Assembly: GCA_012295275.1 (NCBI GenBank)
Contig: CM022669.1
Location: forward strand, 12,850,172 to 12,914,171
Source: Chrysomallon squamiferum
Lineage: Eukaryota; Mollusca; Gastropoda; Neomphalida; Peltospiridae
DNA: 64,000 nucleotides
Direction of reading: 5' to 3'
Within the stretch, counting starts at the first letter, position 1, and each line of letters starts with the position of its first letter. Both the position numbers and the translations under genes were made by a program. Positions 12,326-27,023 of the stretch are shown here, piece by piece. The notes under the pieces were generated by a model that saw only the letters and a list, made by a program, of their open reading frames with translations, made no database searches and had not been told where the DNA came from.

Positions 12326-12427
12326 TGCACATGCACATGCACATGCACATGCACATGCACATGCACATGCACATGCACATGCACATGCACATACACATAC
12401 ACATACACATGCACATACATGCACACG
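12119..12427. repeat. CACATA/CACATG hexanucleotide array (309 bp)
   Basis: An alternating purine-pyrimidine hexamer array in which CACATA and CACATG units occur in contiguous blocks: mixed at 12119-12265, mostly CACATA to about 12324, CACATG to about 12390, CACATA to about 12408, then mixed. It is open in several frames on both strands (HTHT, YTYT, CMCM, HVHV), which is a repeat artefact. Confidence 0.95.
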
Positions 12428-13197
12428 AGACGATGCTTATAATAAAAAACATACGCCATATTCTAATAAAGTATTCTGTTAAAATATTCTGTTTTCAATG
12501 TCTTTCTCTGCTTCGGAGAATTTGCATGCATACGTTAACTGCTGTGGGACTCAGTGTGTAGCACTGAGTTCGAGAATCGTTCAGTAAGAGAATTTACTTC
12601 ATCACAGAGTCTTGCACACGGTAAAACTTGTGTGTTTCCCTTTTGTTTATCCAATCGTTTTATTATTCAGGTTAACTTTACCTCAAGGGTTTTGAATTGT
12701 ATTCATTGCTTCTTTGTGTTAAATCAAACATCATATTTACGCGCGCAAAAGTCCGTTCGATTTTGTAAGCATCATCAATTTTACATACCTTGACAAACTG
12801 TGTCGATACTTTGCATTGTGTGTTTCTAGTCGCTTGAAACGAGTTTAATCGTCACTGGCAGTTGGGGTATTATCAAGTGAATGAAGAAGACTGACTTCTA
12901 AGCTTAATTGGTTTCATATTTCAAAAGAATTCCGGCTAAGATGTAAAACCGTAGTTCTTTTCTTTTTGTCGTTCATGTTCGAAATCGCTGGCTTATTAAA
13001 GAATTATTGCAAAAACGTGGCTTTGTTATTCTAACGCTTAAAGAAAAAACAGTAAAGGTTAATTAGTAAACCTTTTCTACTTGCTGTTAAACACACTTTC
13101 TCTCTTTCTCTTGTGTGTATGTGCTTTTGTGTGTGTAGACATATGGATATACAGATATACATAAATACATATATACATACAACATGCATGGAATCAT
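12428..13197. other. AT-rich sequence, no gene seen
   Basis: Short frames without recognisable content (for example 12554-12793). No splice-supported exon. Confidence 0.4.
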
Positions 13198-13288
13198 ACA
13201 TAAATACATACATACATACATACATACATACATACATACATACATACATACATACATACATACATACATACATACATACATACATACA

Positions 13289-13320
<32 letters not shown>
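13198..13320. repeat. (ACAT)n microsatellite
   Basis: About thirty nearly perfect CATA units; reads as YVCM or YIHT in different frames. Confidence 0.96.
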
Positions 13321-13779
13321 GACAAAGATGCAGGCAGGCAGATCACTCGTCGGTTTAATATTATATTAATAGATTATTTGATTCAATCAAAATATCAGAT
13401 TGAAGTGCGCCTTTATTAAACTGTATCTCCCGTACTCTACTCGATAACTGAAACACTTTAATTTAAATAAGTTTTATTTCAAACTACATTTATAACAGGT
13501 GATATATTGTTCCTTGTAATTTATATCATTTATAGTGATATTCGACAATTAGGTGAATAAACTTTGATTTCCCCCTCTTCATTTCATTTCATATCAATAA
13601 TAAATAACTCCAGTAATCAGGCGATGAAGGGTTAATCTGTAAAGATTAGTTTTCATGGTCGCATTGTTGTCACAAACATTTTAAGTATATCATTCAATAT
13701 CAGACGATCAAAGTGATTAATAAACACATATCCCTTTCCGTTTCATCTCCTTCCCGTGCAAAATAAATTAGAATATCTT

Positions 13780-14080
13780 GACGTATTTATCCCCGTCTGT
13801 CTGGAAACCAGTGTATTTCTGACTGGTCCCCTGCTACGAGACTGGTGGATAACGGTGTTACGCCTCTTCAAGTTGCAAGATCTGCCAAGCAACCGCCAGC
13901 ACAGGACAAATTAGCGCGATTTTTATCAATATATTTCTCCCCGACAACCACAACATCGCCAGTCCGAGACAGGAACGTCTGCAGCGGCGACTTAATCAAC
14001 GACGAGTGCAGCTCTTGAAGAAGCCGGCCTGTCAAATTAAAAGCTGACGTCAAAGAGAAATAACGAGGAATTATATATTT
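13780..14080. other. GC/CpG-richer unique island with CRE
   Basis: CTGCAGCGGCGACTTAATCA, CCGCCAGCACAGGAC and GAAGAAGCCGGCCTGTCA mark the richest part. A minus-strand frame crosses it but also runs through a poly(A) tract at 14149-14169, so it is not called as a gene. Confidence 0.4.
14045..14052. promoter_or_regulatory. Palindromic CRE site TGACGTCA
   Basis: A perfect 8-bp CREB/ATF site in AGCTGACGTCAAAG, at the right edge of the island at 13780-14080. Confidence 0.4.
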
Positions 14081-14599
14081 AGAAATATTTGTACAAATTT
14101 TTCGTAAGTGCCTGAAACCAGATTCGTGATATATATATCGTTTATAAAAAAAAAAAAAAAAAAAAAAAATAGTTGGAGGAAACTGGCTGGAATTTGTCTT
14201 AATTGACGCCTCGTTTCGAGTTACACAATTACTCAACTTGTTGGAAATGTCAATTTGAAAAGTTAACGAAAGTCGATGGAATCATTTCTCTACCTCCAGC
14301 TGTCACACTTTACTTCTTTTTTTTATCCGCGTAACATTCCCTTTGTTAGCAGTCTCATTATCGCGAACTGTAATCAGGCTATTTTGCACCGCGAGTTTAC
14401 CCTGTGTTGAGAACGATCTGTTCTTTCTGTCACGTTCGTTTGTTGACTCACGCCTCGTAATACCACGCCCTTTCCTCTCAGTACAGTTTTGAGTTGGTTA
14501 CTGGAACAATGAAATGTGTGGCTTTTCAACAACTTATTTGTTCTACATTTTACCACAAAAACGCAGGGGTTGAATACAGGCACTCAGTCAGTATGTTAA
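14081..14599. other. Mixed-composition sequence, no gene seen
   Basis: A-run at 14149-14169, then moderately GC-rich DNA around 14280-14480 (GTAATACCACGCCCTTTCC). No open frame that I can support. Confidence 0.35.
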
Positions 14600-14625
14600 T
14601 AAATAAATATATAAATAAATATTTA

Positions 14626-14676
<51 letters not shown>
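14600..14676. repeat. (AAAT)n/(AAT)n microsatellite
   Basis: ATAAATA units then about sixteen AAT units. Confidence 0.93.
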
Positions 14677-14956
14677 GTAAAACGGCATTAAAAAAATATT
14701 AAACTGGATATCCCGCAGTCAACAACTTCTGTGGATTTGGTCTAATTTTGTTTATTCAGACTTTAATTCTGGGACATCTGAGAAGTGGTATATTTATTTG
14801 AATTGAGATAAATAACAGTGGCGGAGAGCTTAAATCAGAGCACTCAAATAATTAAGATTATCATTTGTAAGCGTTTATGCCACGCTTGTATGTTCGACAT
14901 TTGGTAGATGGTGAGCTAAATTTTGCAACGAGGTAAAAATAAAGATTTATTTCTTA

Positions 14957-15115
14957 AATCATCATCGTCGTCATAGTCATCATAATTATCATCATCATTA
15001 TCATTATTGCTGTTGATATTTTTTTGCTGTTGTTGTTGTTGTTCTTCTTCTTCTTGTTTTTCTTCTTCTTCTTTCTTATAATTATAATTATTATTATTAT
15101 TAATCCCCTTTTCCT
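14957..15115. repeat. GAT/GTT/CTT/ATT compound trinucleotide array
   Basis: ATCATC, TTGTTG, CTTCTT and TTATTA units in succession, imperfect. Confidence 0.85.
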
Positions 15116-16469
15116 TCTTTTTCTTCTTTTTGAATTACTTTTTTTTCCTCTATTACAAAGATTCCCATCTCTAACCGTCCTCAATGACTTATAAATTTAG
15201 ACAAAGGTATTAAGATAATTCCTCCTAAATCTTGATATCGTCTGTTATTCATAACCAGCCTGGGACCTGAGCGACAGTTCTGTGACTTTTCACTGTACAA
15301 CAGATCTCACATTTTCTCCAACAGACATCAGCAATCTCCATTGTATATATTTGCAAGACAACGTGCTTAACATTCAATCATAGCCTGCCAGAAAAAAAAA
15401 AAAAAAAAAAATAAGCCACTAGGAGCTATCAGTAATTTCATATTCCACCGTTCTGCATCTTTTTCTGTGAAATTTACACACGTTGATTGAAAGTCATTCT
15501 AGAATATTCTATGGGCCTACAGAGATACTGATATCTGTTCCTATAACTGTTAATTATTAACTTATAAAAGTGCAATATTAAAGGAATTACTTTGGTGAAG
15601 TTCAGCGAATTTTTACAGCCAATGTAAGAACTCACGTATTTTGGTCGAGCCATAAAATGGATTGAATGGAAAATCGATCACGTAGTATAAACGTTTTCTT
15701 TGTCATAAACATATATTTAGTTAATGTACCTAAAAATATCTGGGCAAAACAGAAACTCATATTATAACTGAAACTCATATTAAAGATAGTAACAGTTTTT
15801 CCACTCTGTTAGAATTACAGAAATATATTAAAATTGAAACCGTGGACAAGAAAAACAAATAAAGAGAAAAATTACAAAAAAGGACAAAAATAATGTCTTA
15901 AAGGAAATGGTTTTCTGACACTGTCAATAAATCTTTTATCTCAGTAAACTACAAAATCCCATTATACTATTAAAGAGACCTAGAAGTAATCTTGCAGATT
16001 TCTATTTTCGGTAGAAGTAAATTACCAAAAAAATACAAAAACAAATAATCCGAAAAGATGAAGAAAATAATAATAAATAAATTTAACGTTAAAATCTGTA
16101 AAAAAAAAAAAAAAAAAAATTTCTAAAATGTTATTTAACGTGATGGCTAAATGTTAACAGAAGTATTTGTTGTGTTCAAAAAAAACAGAAACAAATGTAA
16201 ATTAAGTTATATAGACATAAAAAAATATAATAATAAAAACAACAATGAAACAAAACAACTGACGTATTTTACAGAATTTGGGAAAATTAAAATAAATGCT
16301 ATTCTGTTGTTCGAATTAATTTATTTTTTACTCTTTCTTGCAAAGATTACAGTTTAGCAGACCTAATGCTTTTGTTTCCTTTCTCTCTATCTCTCTGTCA
16401 GTCTGTTTCTCTGTCTTCCTTTCTGTCTCAGCCTCGCTCTGGTGTGAATTTGTGATCAGTATCAGTTGT
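15116..16469. other. AT-rich sequence, no gene seen
   Basis: A-runs at about 15391-15410 and 16100-16118. Otherwise unique DNA lacking frames of interest. Confidence 0.4.
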
Positions 16470-16930
16470 CGTTTACTGTTCCATTTTTAATTAGCATCCC
16501 CGTGGACAGGCGTTAAATTTCCAATTAACAAAAATATTCGAAAACTCGATTGCAAAATCGAAACGGAATTAAACGGATCCGACATTGGTTTAAAAAGCTC
16601 GCGTCAATTTAATGAACTTATCTTATCACTGCCAGTGTAGGCCGTAAGCTTGGTCATTGCATTTAGTATTAGTTCAATTCCTTTTGTCATTCTGTCGAGG
16701 TCTTTGCCACTTTTTATAGCTTTTTTTTTTCTTTTTTTTTCTTCTCCAGTTTATCCCTTAATGTGTTTCAGCCGACTCCTAGCGGCTATGTAACGGCACT
16801 TGGAAGAACCAATGACTCGGAAATTGTTATTGATCGGCTTAGCGTGGCCGGCTAGTATCGACAAGCTAAATTAGATTTCAGTCAGTGTCTTAGACACAAC
16901 CCATCGTGACATGGTGGGCAACCGCGGCAG
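16470..16930. other. Repeat-poor island with homeodomain and GATA-like cores
   Basis: Two unique blocks lie either side of a T-rich stretch at 16718-16742. The left block has TTTTTAATTAGCATCC, CCAATTAAC and CTTATCTTATC. The right block has CGACTCCTAGCGGCTATG and GCGTGGCCGGCTAGTATC. No open frame. Confidence 0.35.
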
Positions 16931-17019
16931 AGAATGCATGCATCATCATTTTTTTACACTTTTTGATAGTTGACGTAAAGACGCACACACCCTTTTCTGT
17001 ATGACAGACTTTCTCTCTG

Positions 17020-17345
17020 TATATGTCTCTCTCTCTCGTACTATATGTGTGTGTGTGTGTATGTGTCTGTATTTATCTATGTGCCTGTCTATGCAACTAT
17101 CTGTCAGGCTCTCTATCTTTTTCTACATCTACGTATATCTATCTATCTATCCATCTATCTATTTACCTACCTGTCTGTTTGCATACTTACGTATCTACTA
17201 CCTACGTATCTATTTATATGTCTACTTACATACCTGTCTACATATCTGCCTATCTTCTTCTCTACCTACCTCCCTATCTGTCTGTCTGTGTGTCTGTCTG
17301 ATGGTCTACCTGTCTGTGTGTATGTCTGGGGGTTTTTTTTTTTTT
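17020..17345. repeat. Imperfect TCTA/TGTC/TACC tetranucleotide array
   Basis: TG run at 17044-17062 followed by about 280 bp of degenerate CTAT, CTGT and CTAC units and a T-run at 17332-17345. Three overlapping frames (SLSIYLSICL-like) are artefacts. Confidence 0.9.
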
Positions 17346-17593
17346 GCATAACAATGAAGGCAGTATCTTATCAGACCGGAGCGACTTCAGGAGAAACTAA
17401 GTGAATTAAGAACTTGACGTTTAACACGATTATACACTGATATGCTCATCTCATGAATAAAACATCATTTGGCTCAAATTTAAATATGTATCCAGTGTCT
17501 GACAAGTCACAGATGTCTGTCTGAAGTAATCTCTTCCCCGTCACTGGACAAAATTAGCATAAATAAGATATTCAGTCAGTTTTACACATGTAT
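17346..17593. other. Short unique spacer
   Basis: Mixed sequence between two arrays, nothing recognised. Confidence 0.4.
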
Positions 17594-17670
17594 ATTAATA
17601 ATAATAATAATGATAATGATAATAGTGATGATGATGGTGATAATGATAATAATAATAATAATAATAACAA

Positions 17671-17717
<47 letters not shown>

Positions 17718-17783
17718 TGAGGATGATGATGATGATGATGATGGATAACAATGATGGTGATGATAAAATAATAATAAAAATGG
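17594..17783. repeat. (AAT)n/(GAT)n compound array
   Basis: AAT, GATAAT, GATGAT blocks alternate. Asparagine, isoleucine and aspartate frames are artefacts. Confidence 0.93.
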
Positions 17784-18159
17784 TAAATTTGATTTTTTTG
17801 CCTTTCTTTTCATTGATTTTAACTACAGAACACATTTACTTTTAAAATTTAATTTAAATACTTATTATGTTTTACCTATATAAGTACTTTTTTTTATTAA
17901 TGTCTTTGTTCTTTGTGTACTTACATATGTGTCTGTAAGTCTGTATCTGCGAATGTACATGTGTGTATTTGCTAGAGTGCATGCATTCTGTATGATCATA
18001 TTTTTGTTAACAAACCACTGTCTCAAACATATGAAAATACAAATCATAACCAATTTAAAATTAATCTAAAAGTCGCGATTAAGAACTGAACCAGAAACAC
18101 TCGGTTCTTCACTGAAGTAAATCTTGTCCATATAATTATGTAAACAATTTTAATTGTTA

Positions 18160-18160
18160 C

Positions 18161-18225
<65 letters not shown>
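18160..18225. repeat. (ATT)n microsatellite
   Basis: About twenty-two ATT units. Confidence 0.95.
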
Positions 18226-18300
18226 TACATTTTAGTACTTTATGAAACATAAAAGAACAAAAAAAAAAAAATCAAAATTAGCCTCTGCGACAAAATAAGG

Positions 18301-18421
18301 GAACAAACAAACAAACAAACAAACAAACAAACAAACAAACAAACAAACAAACAAACAAATAAATAAATAAGTAAATAAATAAATAAAAAGATAAAAATCA
18401 TAAATAAATAAATAAATAAAT
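18301..18421. repeat. (AAAC)n/(AAAT)n compound array
   Basis: About fifteen AAAC units (18304-18357) then AAAT units with interruptions. Confidence 0.95.
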
Positions 18422-18830
18422 AGAAAACAAAAATTAAAACCCCTGGATAACAAGTCAAATAAAACACATCATTCCACTCCATTACACTTCACTGCAAAAG
18501 TTGTTTTTTTTACAATTTCACACTATTTAATTTTCGTTTTTCTACAGTCACTACTATAATTTAATAAAACTCCTTGTGGAGAATCATTATCTCACTAACA
18601 CTGTGAACAATCAATCATTTTTCTCTGTGTCAGAAATTACACAAAGATCAAAGACGTGTTTTTTCTCGAGATGGGAGTTTTTCTTTTCATCTTTCTTCCT
18701 TTTCTCGTTTTTTTTTTTTTTTTTTTTTTCCTCTTCTTCTCCTGAGGTGGATCTAGATGTTTTCGTTGGGGGAGGGTAGTTTTAAATAAAAGGAACAGGA
18801 ACAGATATAAATATAGATAGACAGAAAGAC
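18422..18830. other. AT-rich spacer
   Basis: T-run at about 18709-18729; no gene seen. Confidence 0.4.
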
Positions 18831-18865
18831 AGACAGACAGACAAACAGGCAGATAGATACTTATA

Positions 18866-18906
<41 letters not shown>
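18831..18906. repeat. (ACAG)n and (AT)n block
   Basis: GACA units followed by about twenty AT units. Confidence 0.9.
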
Positions 18907-18908
<2 letters not shown>

Positions 18909-19398
18909 CAAATTATGTCTTGTAACATGTAATACAGGTATCATATTGCAAATAATCTTACGGGTTATAGCAATAAATTATATTCTATGCCCTCTTTTAT
19001 AACTGAAATTCAAACTGGCAGCTAATATTTGCCGCCGACAATTTAAATTCAAGACAGACATAACTAGCATAAGGATGGATCCCTAAAAATCACCCTCTAA
19101 AATCCGCCATTACTACTCAAAGATTAATAAGAGGTTAAAAAAAGAATAGAAAAAAACAACAACCCCAGAACAGAAGCGCGCTTGAATCACGTGTCATTAT
19201 TTCAATACGATGTTTGCTTCTTAACTTCATCTTCTTTCGCTTTAAATGTGTTTTCTTTTTGATTTTCAAGCAGAAAGTATAAAAAAGAAAAATTAAATAA
19301 GAGAAGAAAAAAAAAAAAAGAAGAAGAAATAATTTCAAAATAATTGATATTGATTATTTGAATTTCCACTGAAGTTTGAAAAGTAAATTAGATTACTC

Positions 19399-19433
<35 letters not shown>

Positions 19434-19965
19434 ATCCTTCAAGAAATTCTTAGATTTTTATTCTGTGCAAATTTAAGAATGGACCATTGTAAGATACGTT
19501 AATTTTCTTTTTTGCCTACGGATGTCATATGAAAATGGAAGAAAAAAAAGACAAAATGCAATCACGAAATAAGAGCAGTGACGAAAAAAGGTCAACTGGT
19601 TATAAAATGGCAGTTTGGCATCTCAAGCTTAGTTAAACTTTCTCGCTCAAAGATTCTCGTTCGGTGAAGTTTTTCGTCTTGTGTTTTTCCAAGGTTAAAA
19701 TTGTGATTAATTTTATTTGCTGTGTATGTGTTTTTCACGTAACGATTGTAATGAAATATAGTTTAGATTAGATGTCATATTTAACAGTTTCCATGTTCGT
19801 ATGTTTGTGGATGTGTATGTGTGTGCATGTGCGTGCATATGTGTGTACGTATGCGTAAATTTATTATATTGTGTGAATGTGAAAGACAGATATGTTTTAT
19901 TACTGTTACCGTTGTCGTTGCTTTTGTTGCTACTGTTATTAAAATCGGACATTTATTTATGTATT

Positions 19966-20014
<49 letters not shown>

Positions 20015-21615
20015 TTTTTATCGTTCTACCAAAGTGCTCATGTTTATCCTCTTATTTTTCTTCAATTCCTTTTTCACCATTGTTTTTTTGTTGTTTTTTT
20101 AACTTTTATTTATCACCTGTCAGATTTTTATATATGCATTTACAAAAAAGAATACTAATTATTATGTATGACAGGTAATATCAAAACAAGAGTAACACTG
20201 GTACATTCAATTTCAGATTAATTGGCAAGCTTCGAGTATTTTTGAAATATTTGTTCTGTTTTTATTAGACAGACAGTGTTTAAAGAGAAGGAACAGGAAT
20301 GACAATGCAGCTGTTTGCAGGAAAACGAAGTAGAAATCATCAACAAAAAAAAAAAAATGAGAAAAAAAAAAAAGTCCCGAAACATTTTCTGGTGCAGAAC
20401 TTTCAAAACCACAGCAGGAAACAATTCTTCATAATGTCTGTATAAAATGTCATGTGTATTTTTCTATTCCTTGTTGTTTGGTTAGCAACTTTATATCTCT
20501 GTACAAACAACACAATTTTTTTTTTCTTTTTTTTTTTTTTCGTGTACGTGTTCTTTCAGTTTTAAGGTCACAAGAATTTCAAACAGTTTAACAAATAACG
20601 AACATGGTGGTTTTCAGACCTGATGCTTGTCAAACAATCGGTTTTTCAGAATTAGCTGTGTTGCGGTTGCCATTTCTGTAAGGAAAGTAAATTTTTCTAA
20701 CAATAGTTTAAATTGGAATGATTAAAACTTTCAAGTTAATAAGTCTGTGAGTATTAAAGATTGGATAAAACAAATCGTGCTGTAGTCGTATTTCATTTTA
20801 TTGTAAGACTTAGGTCGACCTGTATTTATTTTAATTAAGGACATATTATTTAATATAATTACATATCGGTATCTGAAGGAGTGTACAATTAATCCTTTAA
20901 AATCTATATAATTATACTAGTAAATATTTTCTCGGAGTCATTGGATGCCCATGCAAATTGGTAATTTCTTTGTTATTGCTATAAAATCCATAACTGAACA
21001 TATTAAATATTAATCTTATTTATTTATTTATTTATTATTATTATTTTTTTTTTTTTTTCACTTTTCATTTTCTTCTTTTGTCACCTAAGGGTTCTCAAAA
21101 ATCAACTTACCGGACAAATAATGGAGAATATTATTTTTACTGCGCCAAAGGTGATAACGTGTTAACTGTGTGTAATTTCCAAACTAAATCGCGTTTTTTT
21201 TTTTTTTTAACGCGTTTGTTGTACTCTATTCAGCGTGTACGCAAAGTTAGTGTTAACTCTATTCTCATCTTTTCTCTCTTCAACACTTTAATACTGCGAT
21301 GATTCTACGCATTGCATAACTTTCATATCACTCACTTTCTTGCACTCACGAACACTCACCGAGTCTGCTTTTTTTTTTTTTTTTTTTTTTCTTCGCAACC
21401 CATGTTTTACGCGCCTTGTCTGAAATCTGTCAGCGAATCCATTTCCCTCCTCCATACCGGCGGCATCTCTGTGCACGTGAATAATGTTGCGACATTCTAG
21501 GGCGAGGTTAAAAAACGGAAGTGTTGAGAAATAAGACAGAACTTTCTTCTCTTCCGTCAAGGAAAGAATTCAGCACACAATAACAAAACGATTTTTTTTT
21601 TTTCATTTTGGTTTC

Positions 21616-21647
<32 letters not shown>

Positions 21648-22886
21648 GTGTCTCTTTAAGTACTTCCAGGATTTTTGCGATTTTTTGTTTTTGTTTCACT
21701 TACATTTTTAAATTACTTTTTTGTTTTGTTTTTTAATACAGATTTCTTTTTGAAGATTTGATCATTTCATCTGACACTGAAGTGCTTGATGACAAAAAAG
21801 TGCGTTTTATAAAAGAAGATAAAAAGAGGGTCACAGTTATGAAAATACTGGCAGTAAAAGATAACGATGTCGACTATACCCTGATCATATCTTTCAGAAA
21901 CAGAAATATATCCCGCAGTTTTATAACTTCCTTTCTTTTCGCTTTTGTTTTTATTTTCTTGTCTATTTTCCTTCTTTCGTTCCTTTCATCCTTCTTTCTT
22001 TCTTTTTTGAAATACTTTTTTTTTTCTTTCTTTCTTTGTTTATTCTATTTTTTTTATTTATTTATTTATACATATATATCTATCTACTTGTTTATTTATT
22101 AAAAGTATCTTGCGCTACAAATCGCTGAGGTCACCAGTTTGGCTGTCACATGAAGCAGTAAAAGATAATTTATACTGCGTACGTTCCGTAAACATTAAAG
22201 AGTGACAAACAGACAGACAGACAGACAGAAAACAAGTAACGTGCTAATCAGAGCGAGCTATTCTGAAGCAAGTCTACGACAGGCACGCTCTCTGACATAG
22301 GCTGGGGGGGGGTGACTGTCGCAGAATTTCTTTTTTTCCTTCTTTAGTAAAGACTGGACGAAAGCCTTTATATATACTGACTGGAACTGGAATTTGTCCA
22401 GTGAGTACACTAATGTAAATCGATCCAGCGACCAATCAGCTCACAAGAAAAGACCGAGCATTAATCCGTCTTTATCTTTTCTGGCAGCAGTAAATAGAAA
22501 AGTCAATACGCATAATACTGTTTAATTACAGACTTAAGTTAAAGGTAGAATGAAAAAAACATAGGACTAATTTTTAGATAGCAGTCTTTAAAGAAGGTAA
22601 GCCGAGAATTTAAGTAACTAGCTGCTTATACAATACGAACCAAGTTTGGTCCAAATTGCGCTAATTTATAATGGAGCGTTTCATTTGTTCCGTTTCATTG
22701 GCATCGTTATATTTGAGAACGTTGATATGTGAAACTGTAGGTAGTTATAAGCTGCTCAGAAACGTAGACAAAAATTACATACATGCTATTAATTTCATGT
22801 ATTTTGTTACCTTAGTATTGTCTTCCATTTTAAAATTTTAATTACTTCCTCTTCTTCGGCTTCTTCTTCTTCTTCTCAGTCGTTAT
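18907..22886. other. AT-rich sequence with homopolymers, no gene seen
   Basis: Structures noted are T31 at 19401-19431, a TG-rich block at 19800-19860, TA then T at 19971-20019, T-runs at about 21192-21207, 21369-21390 and 21618-21646, CTTT-rich DNA at 21930-22060, and GACA units at 22208-22229. The unique part at 22230-22450 is more mixed. Short frames at 21078-21302 and 21758-22102 have no recognisable product. Confidence 0.4.

Positions 22887-22940
<54 letters not shown>
22887..22940. repeat. (TG)n microsatellite
   Basis: About twenty-six uninterrupted TG units. Confidence 0.97.
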
Positions 22941-24838
<1,898 letters not shown>

Positions 24839-24998
24839 GTCCATGTTTCCTTATAATATATATATAAACACACACACAGACAAACATACAAACATACATA
24901 CATTATACATACATACATACATATCACTATATATACATACATACTCACAAACATATTATGCATACACACATAAAACATATATATATATATATATATTA
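24839..24998. repeat. TA/CA/ACAT array
   Basis: ATATAT, ACACACA and CATA units mixed over 160 bp. Confidence 0.88.
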
Positions 24999-25344
24999 GT
25001 TATATTACGATGATATAGGTAATATTTGCCTATTTCTTTAATCGAGGTGTCATTGTTCATATTGCTTTATTTTTGCTGCCATTTCTACTGCTACTACTAA
25101 TTTAAATTATATATATATATATATATTCACACACACATATATATGACGTTCTACTAATTACAAAATTACAACAATAATAAAGTAATAGTACCAAAAATAA
25201 TAAAAACTAAAAAACCTAAAAAAAACCTCAGTTAAATAAATAAACAAATATTAACCATAACATAATAATAAATAAATAAATACTGTATATGTATATATAT
25301 ATTTTTTAATGTATTTTTATATTGTACATTAACTTAAAACGCAG

Positions 25345-25640
25345 ATGCAAAATTACCATAACAGATTCAGACTTACAGTCTGTGGCAAAAAACGTTCTAA
25401 GGAACTTACGGGATAACTGTATAAAGGAATGGTTTAGCTCGGCTGTAAGGTTTCGTACATATGGTTCATATACAGTGAAAAGTAGAGAGATATATGACCG
25501 ACTTGGCAGATGATTTCACAAGCGTGACAAGGACTTGGAAATTTGTAAATATTGTGGAATTCGGAGCGATGCATCGTTGAGGGGGTGGAAGGAAGGTGAA
25601 AAAAAAGATGAAAACTGGAAAAAAAGGAGTGAAAGGGGAA
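25345..25640 (+). pseudogene. Possible decayed coding fragment, unrecognised
   Basis: An open frame with unusually mixed codon content reads DSDLQSVAKNVLRNLRDNC and continues with KEWFSSAVRFRTYGSYTVKS up to a TGA at about 25513. In the same frame it continues as FHKRDKDLEICKYCGIRSDA before running into A-rich DNA. One in-frame stop, the CxxC (CKYC) and the absence of low complexity are what single it out from its surroundings. I do not recognise a family. It lies just upstream of the duplicated segment and is not part of the duplicated unit. It may be chance. Confidence 0.2.
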
Positions 25641-26290
25641 CAGGAGTACAAAAGGAAAAAAAAAAAAAAAAAATAATAATAATAATAACAGCAAAAATCA
25701 ATAACACAAAAACACTCACAAACAAACTGGAGCTTTTTAAATATAAGGACAAAATAAAAATAACTATAACATTTAATAGAAAGGAAATAGGAAAAAAAAT
25801 AATAATAAAAATAAAGAAATAAAAAAGAGGAAATAATAATAATAGTAATAATAATAACAACATACTTCAAAAATTTGCAATTTAGGAAAAAAGTGGTGAC
25901 TCAGTCTTACGTAGCTATGTGTACTAGTAAAATTATAATATTGATTTGTGGATTTGATTTAAAATTATTAATGTTATTTATACTACCATTATTCTTTTTA
26001 TATATAAAACATTCTCATCATTCTCGTCATCATCATTATATTCTTCTTCTTCTCCATCTTCTTCTTCTTCTTCTTATAAGAAGTGAGAAAACTGGGTATT
26101 CGAGTCTTTTTTAGAAGCATCCTGTAGATATATATTTTCACATCATGTCACTGATAAACAAATGATTTGGTAAACTGAACAATGGTTAGGCTAACAATGG
26201 TCACAACAACAACAACAGAACTGCATAAATACCTTTTTTTGATCAGCGTTACTTCTTGCGTCCCTCTTCACTGTGATTAAGTAATTATGA

Positions 26291-26298
26291 TGACGTCA
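26291..26298. promoter_or_regulatory. Palindromic CRE site TGACGTCA in duplication copy 1
   Basis: A perfect 8-bp site in ATGATGACGTCATGG. The paralogous position in copy 2 reads ATGATGACGCCGTGG, so the site exists in only one copy. Confidence 0.3.
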
Positions 26299-26522
26299 TG
26301 GCTTTGTTCCTTAATGTCATCATGTTATTAGACATTTGCAGTGAATATGTAAATTAAAAGCTATTTATTTATTTATTTATTTCTCTTTTGTTTGTTTGTT
26401 TCATTGCTTGTTTGCTAGATTATATATATATATATATATATATGTTTACTGCCTTTGATTTATTTTCTTCCTTTCTTTCGTTTACTCTCGTTTGCTTTTC
26501 TTTCACTAATTTCATTAAACAG

Positions 26523-26624
26523 TCCCGAAATATATTCTGAAGATGAAGATACATAAAGGGTGTCAGATGAAAACATTTCAAACGCTAGCGGAAAAATACA
26601 CAGCAGTTGCTTCCCTTCAATTAG
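26523..26624 (+). pseudogene. Exon-like block in duplication copy 1 (in-frame stop, 1-nt indel)
   Basis: It follows CACTAATTTCATTAAACAG, which has a branch-point-like CTAAT and an AG. In the frame that is open in copy 2 it reads PEIYSEDEDT and then a stop, later VSDENISNASGK. A one-base difference in the A-run shifts the remainder, although the terminal nucleotides CAGCAGTTGCTTCCCTT and the TAG are conserved. Differences from copy 2 fall at all three codon positions, so there is no sign of coding selection after duplication. Confidence 0.35.
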
Positions 26625-26982
26625 AATTGTTTTCCTGATATCTCTTATATTATTATTTTATTTTATTATATTTTTTATTTTTTATTATTATTATTTACTT
26701 TTGATGAAGAGTAACAGTAGTAGTAATAGTAGTAGAACTTGAATTGGTATTGTTAGCTGCAGCAATAATAGTAGTTGTATCAGTAGCAATTGTAATAGTT
26801 ACTTGTAGCATTAGTAATAGTCGATGTAATTAGCAGTAGCAGCTCATGGACTTTCTAAAGTTATATCTTGTTTCAGAAGGAAAGAATTTTTATTTAAGTT
26901 AAAATTTTTAAATATAATCCTCTCTCAGTCAAAAATTAAAAAAAAAAAAATTGTAATAAAAAAAAAATTACAATAAAAAAAA

Positions 26983-27023
<41 letters not shown>

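Noticed and set aside
12045-12482. Long frames of about 100-145 codons in several phases
   Set aside because: All are translations of the CACATR array; open in four or more frames at once, which is typical of repeats lacking stop codons.
13868-14236. 122-codon minus-strand frame over a GC-richer island
   Set aside because: It passes through a 21-base homopolymer that gives polyphenylalanine, and the remainder has no recognisable domain.
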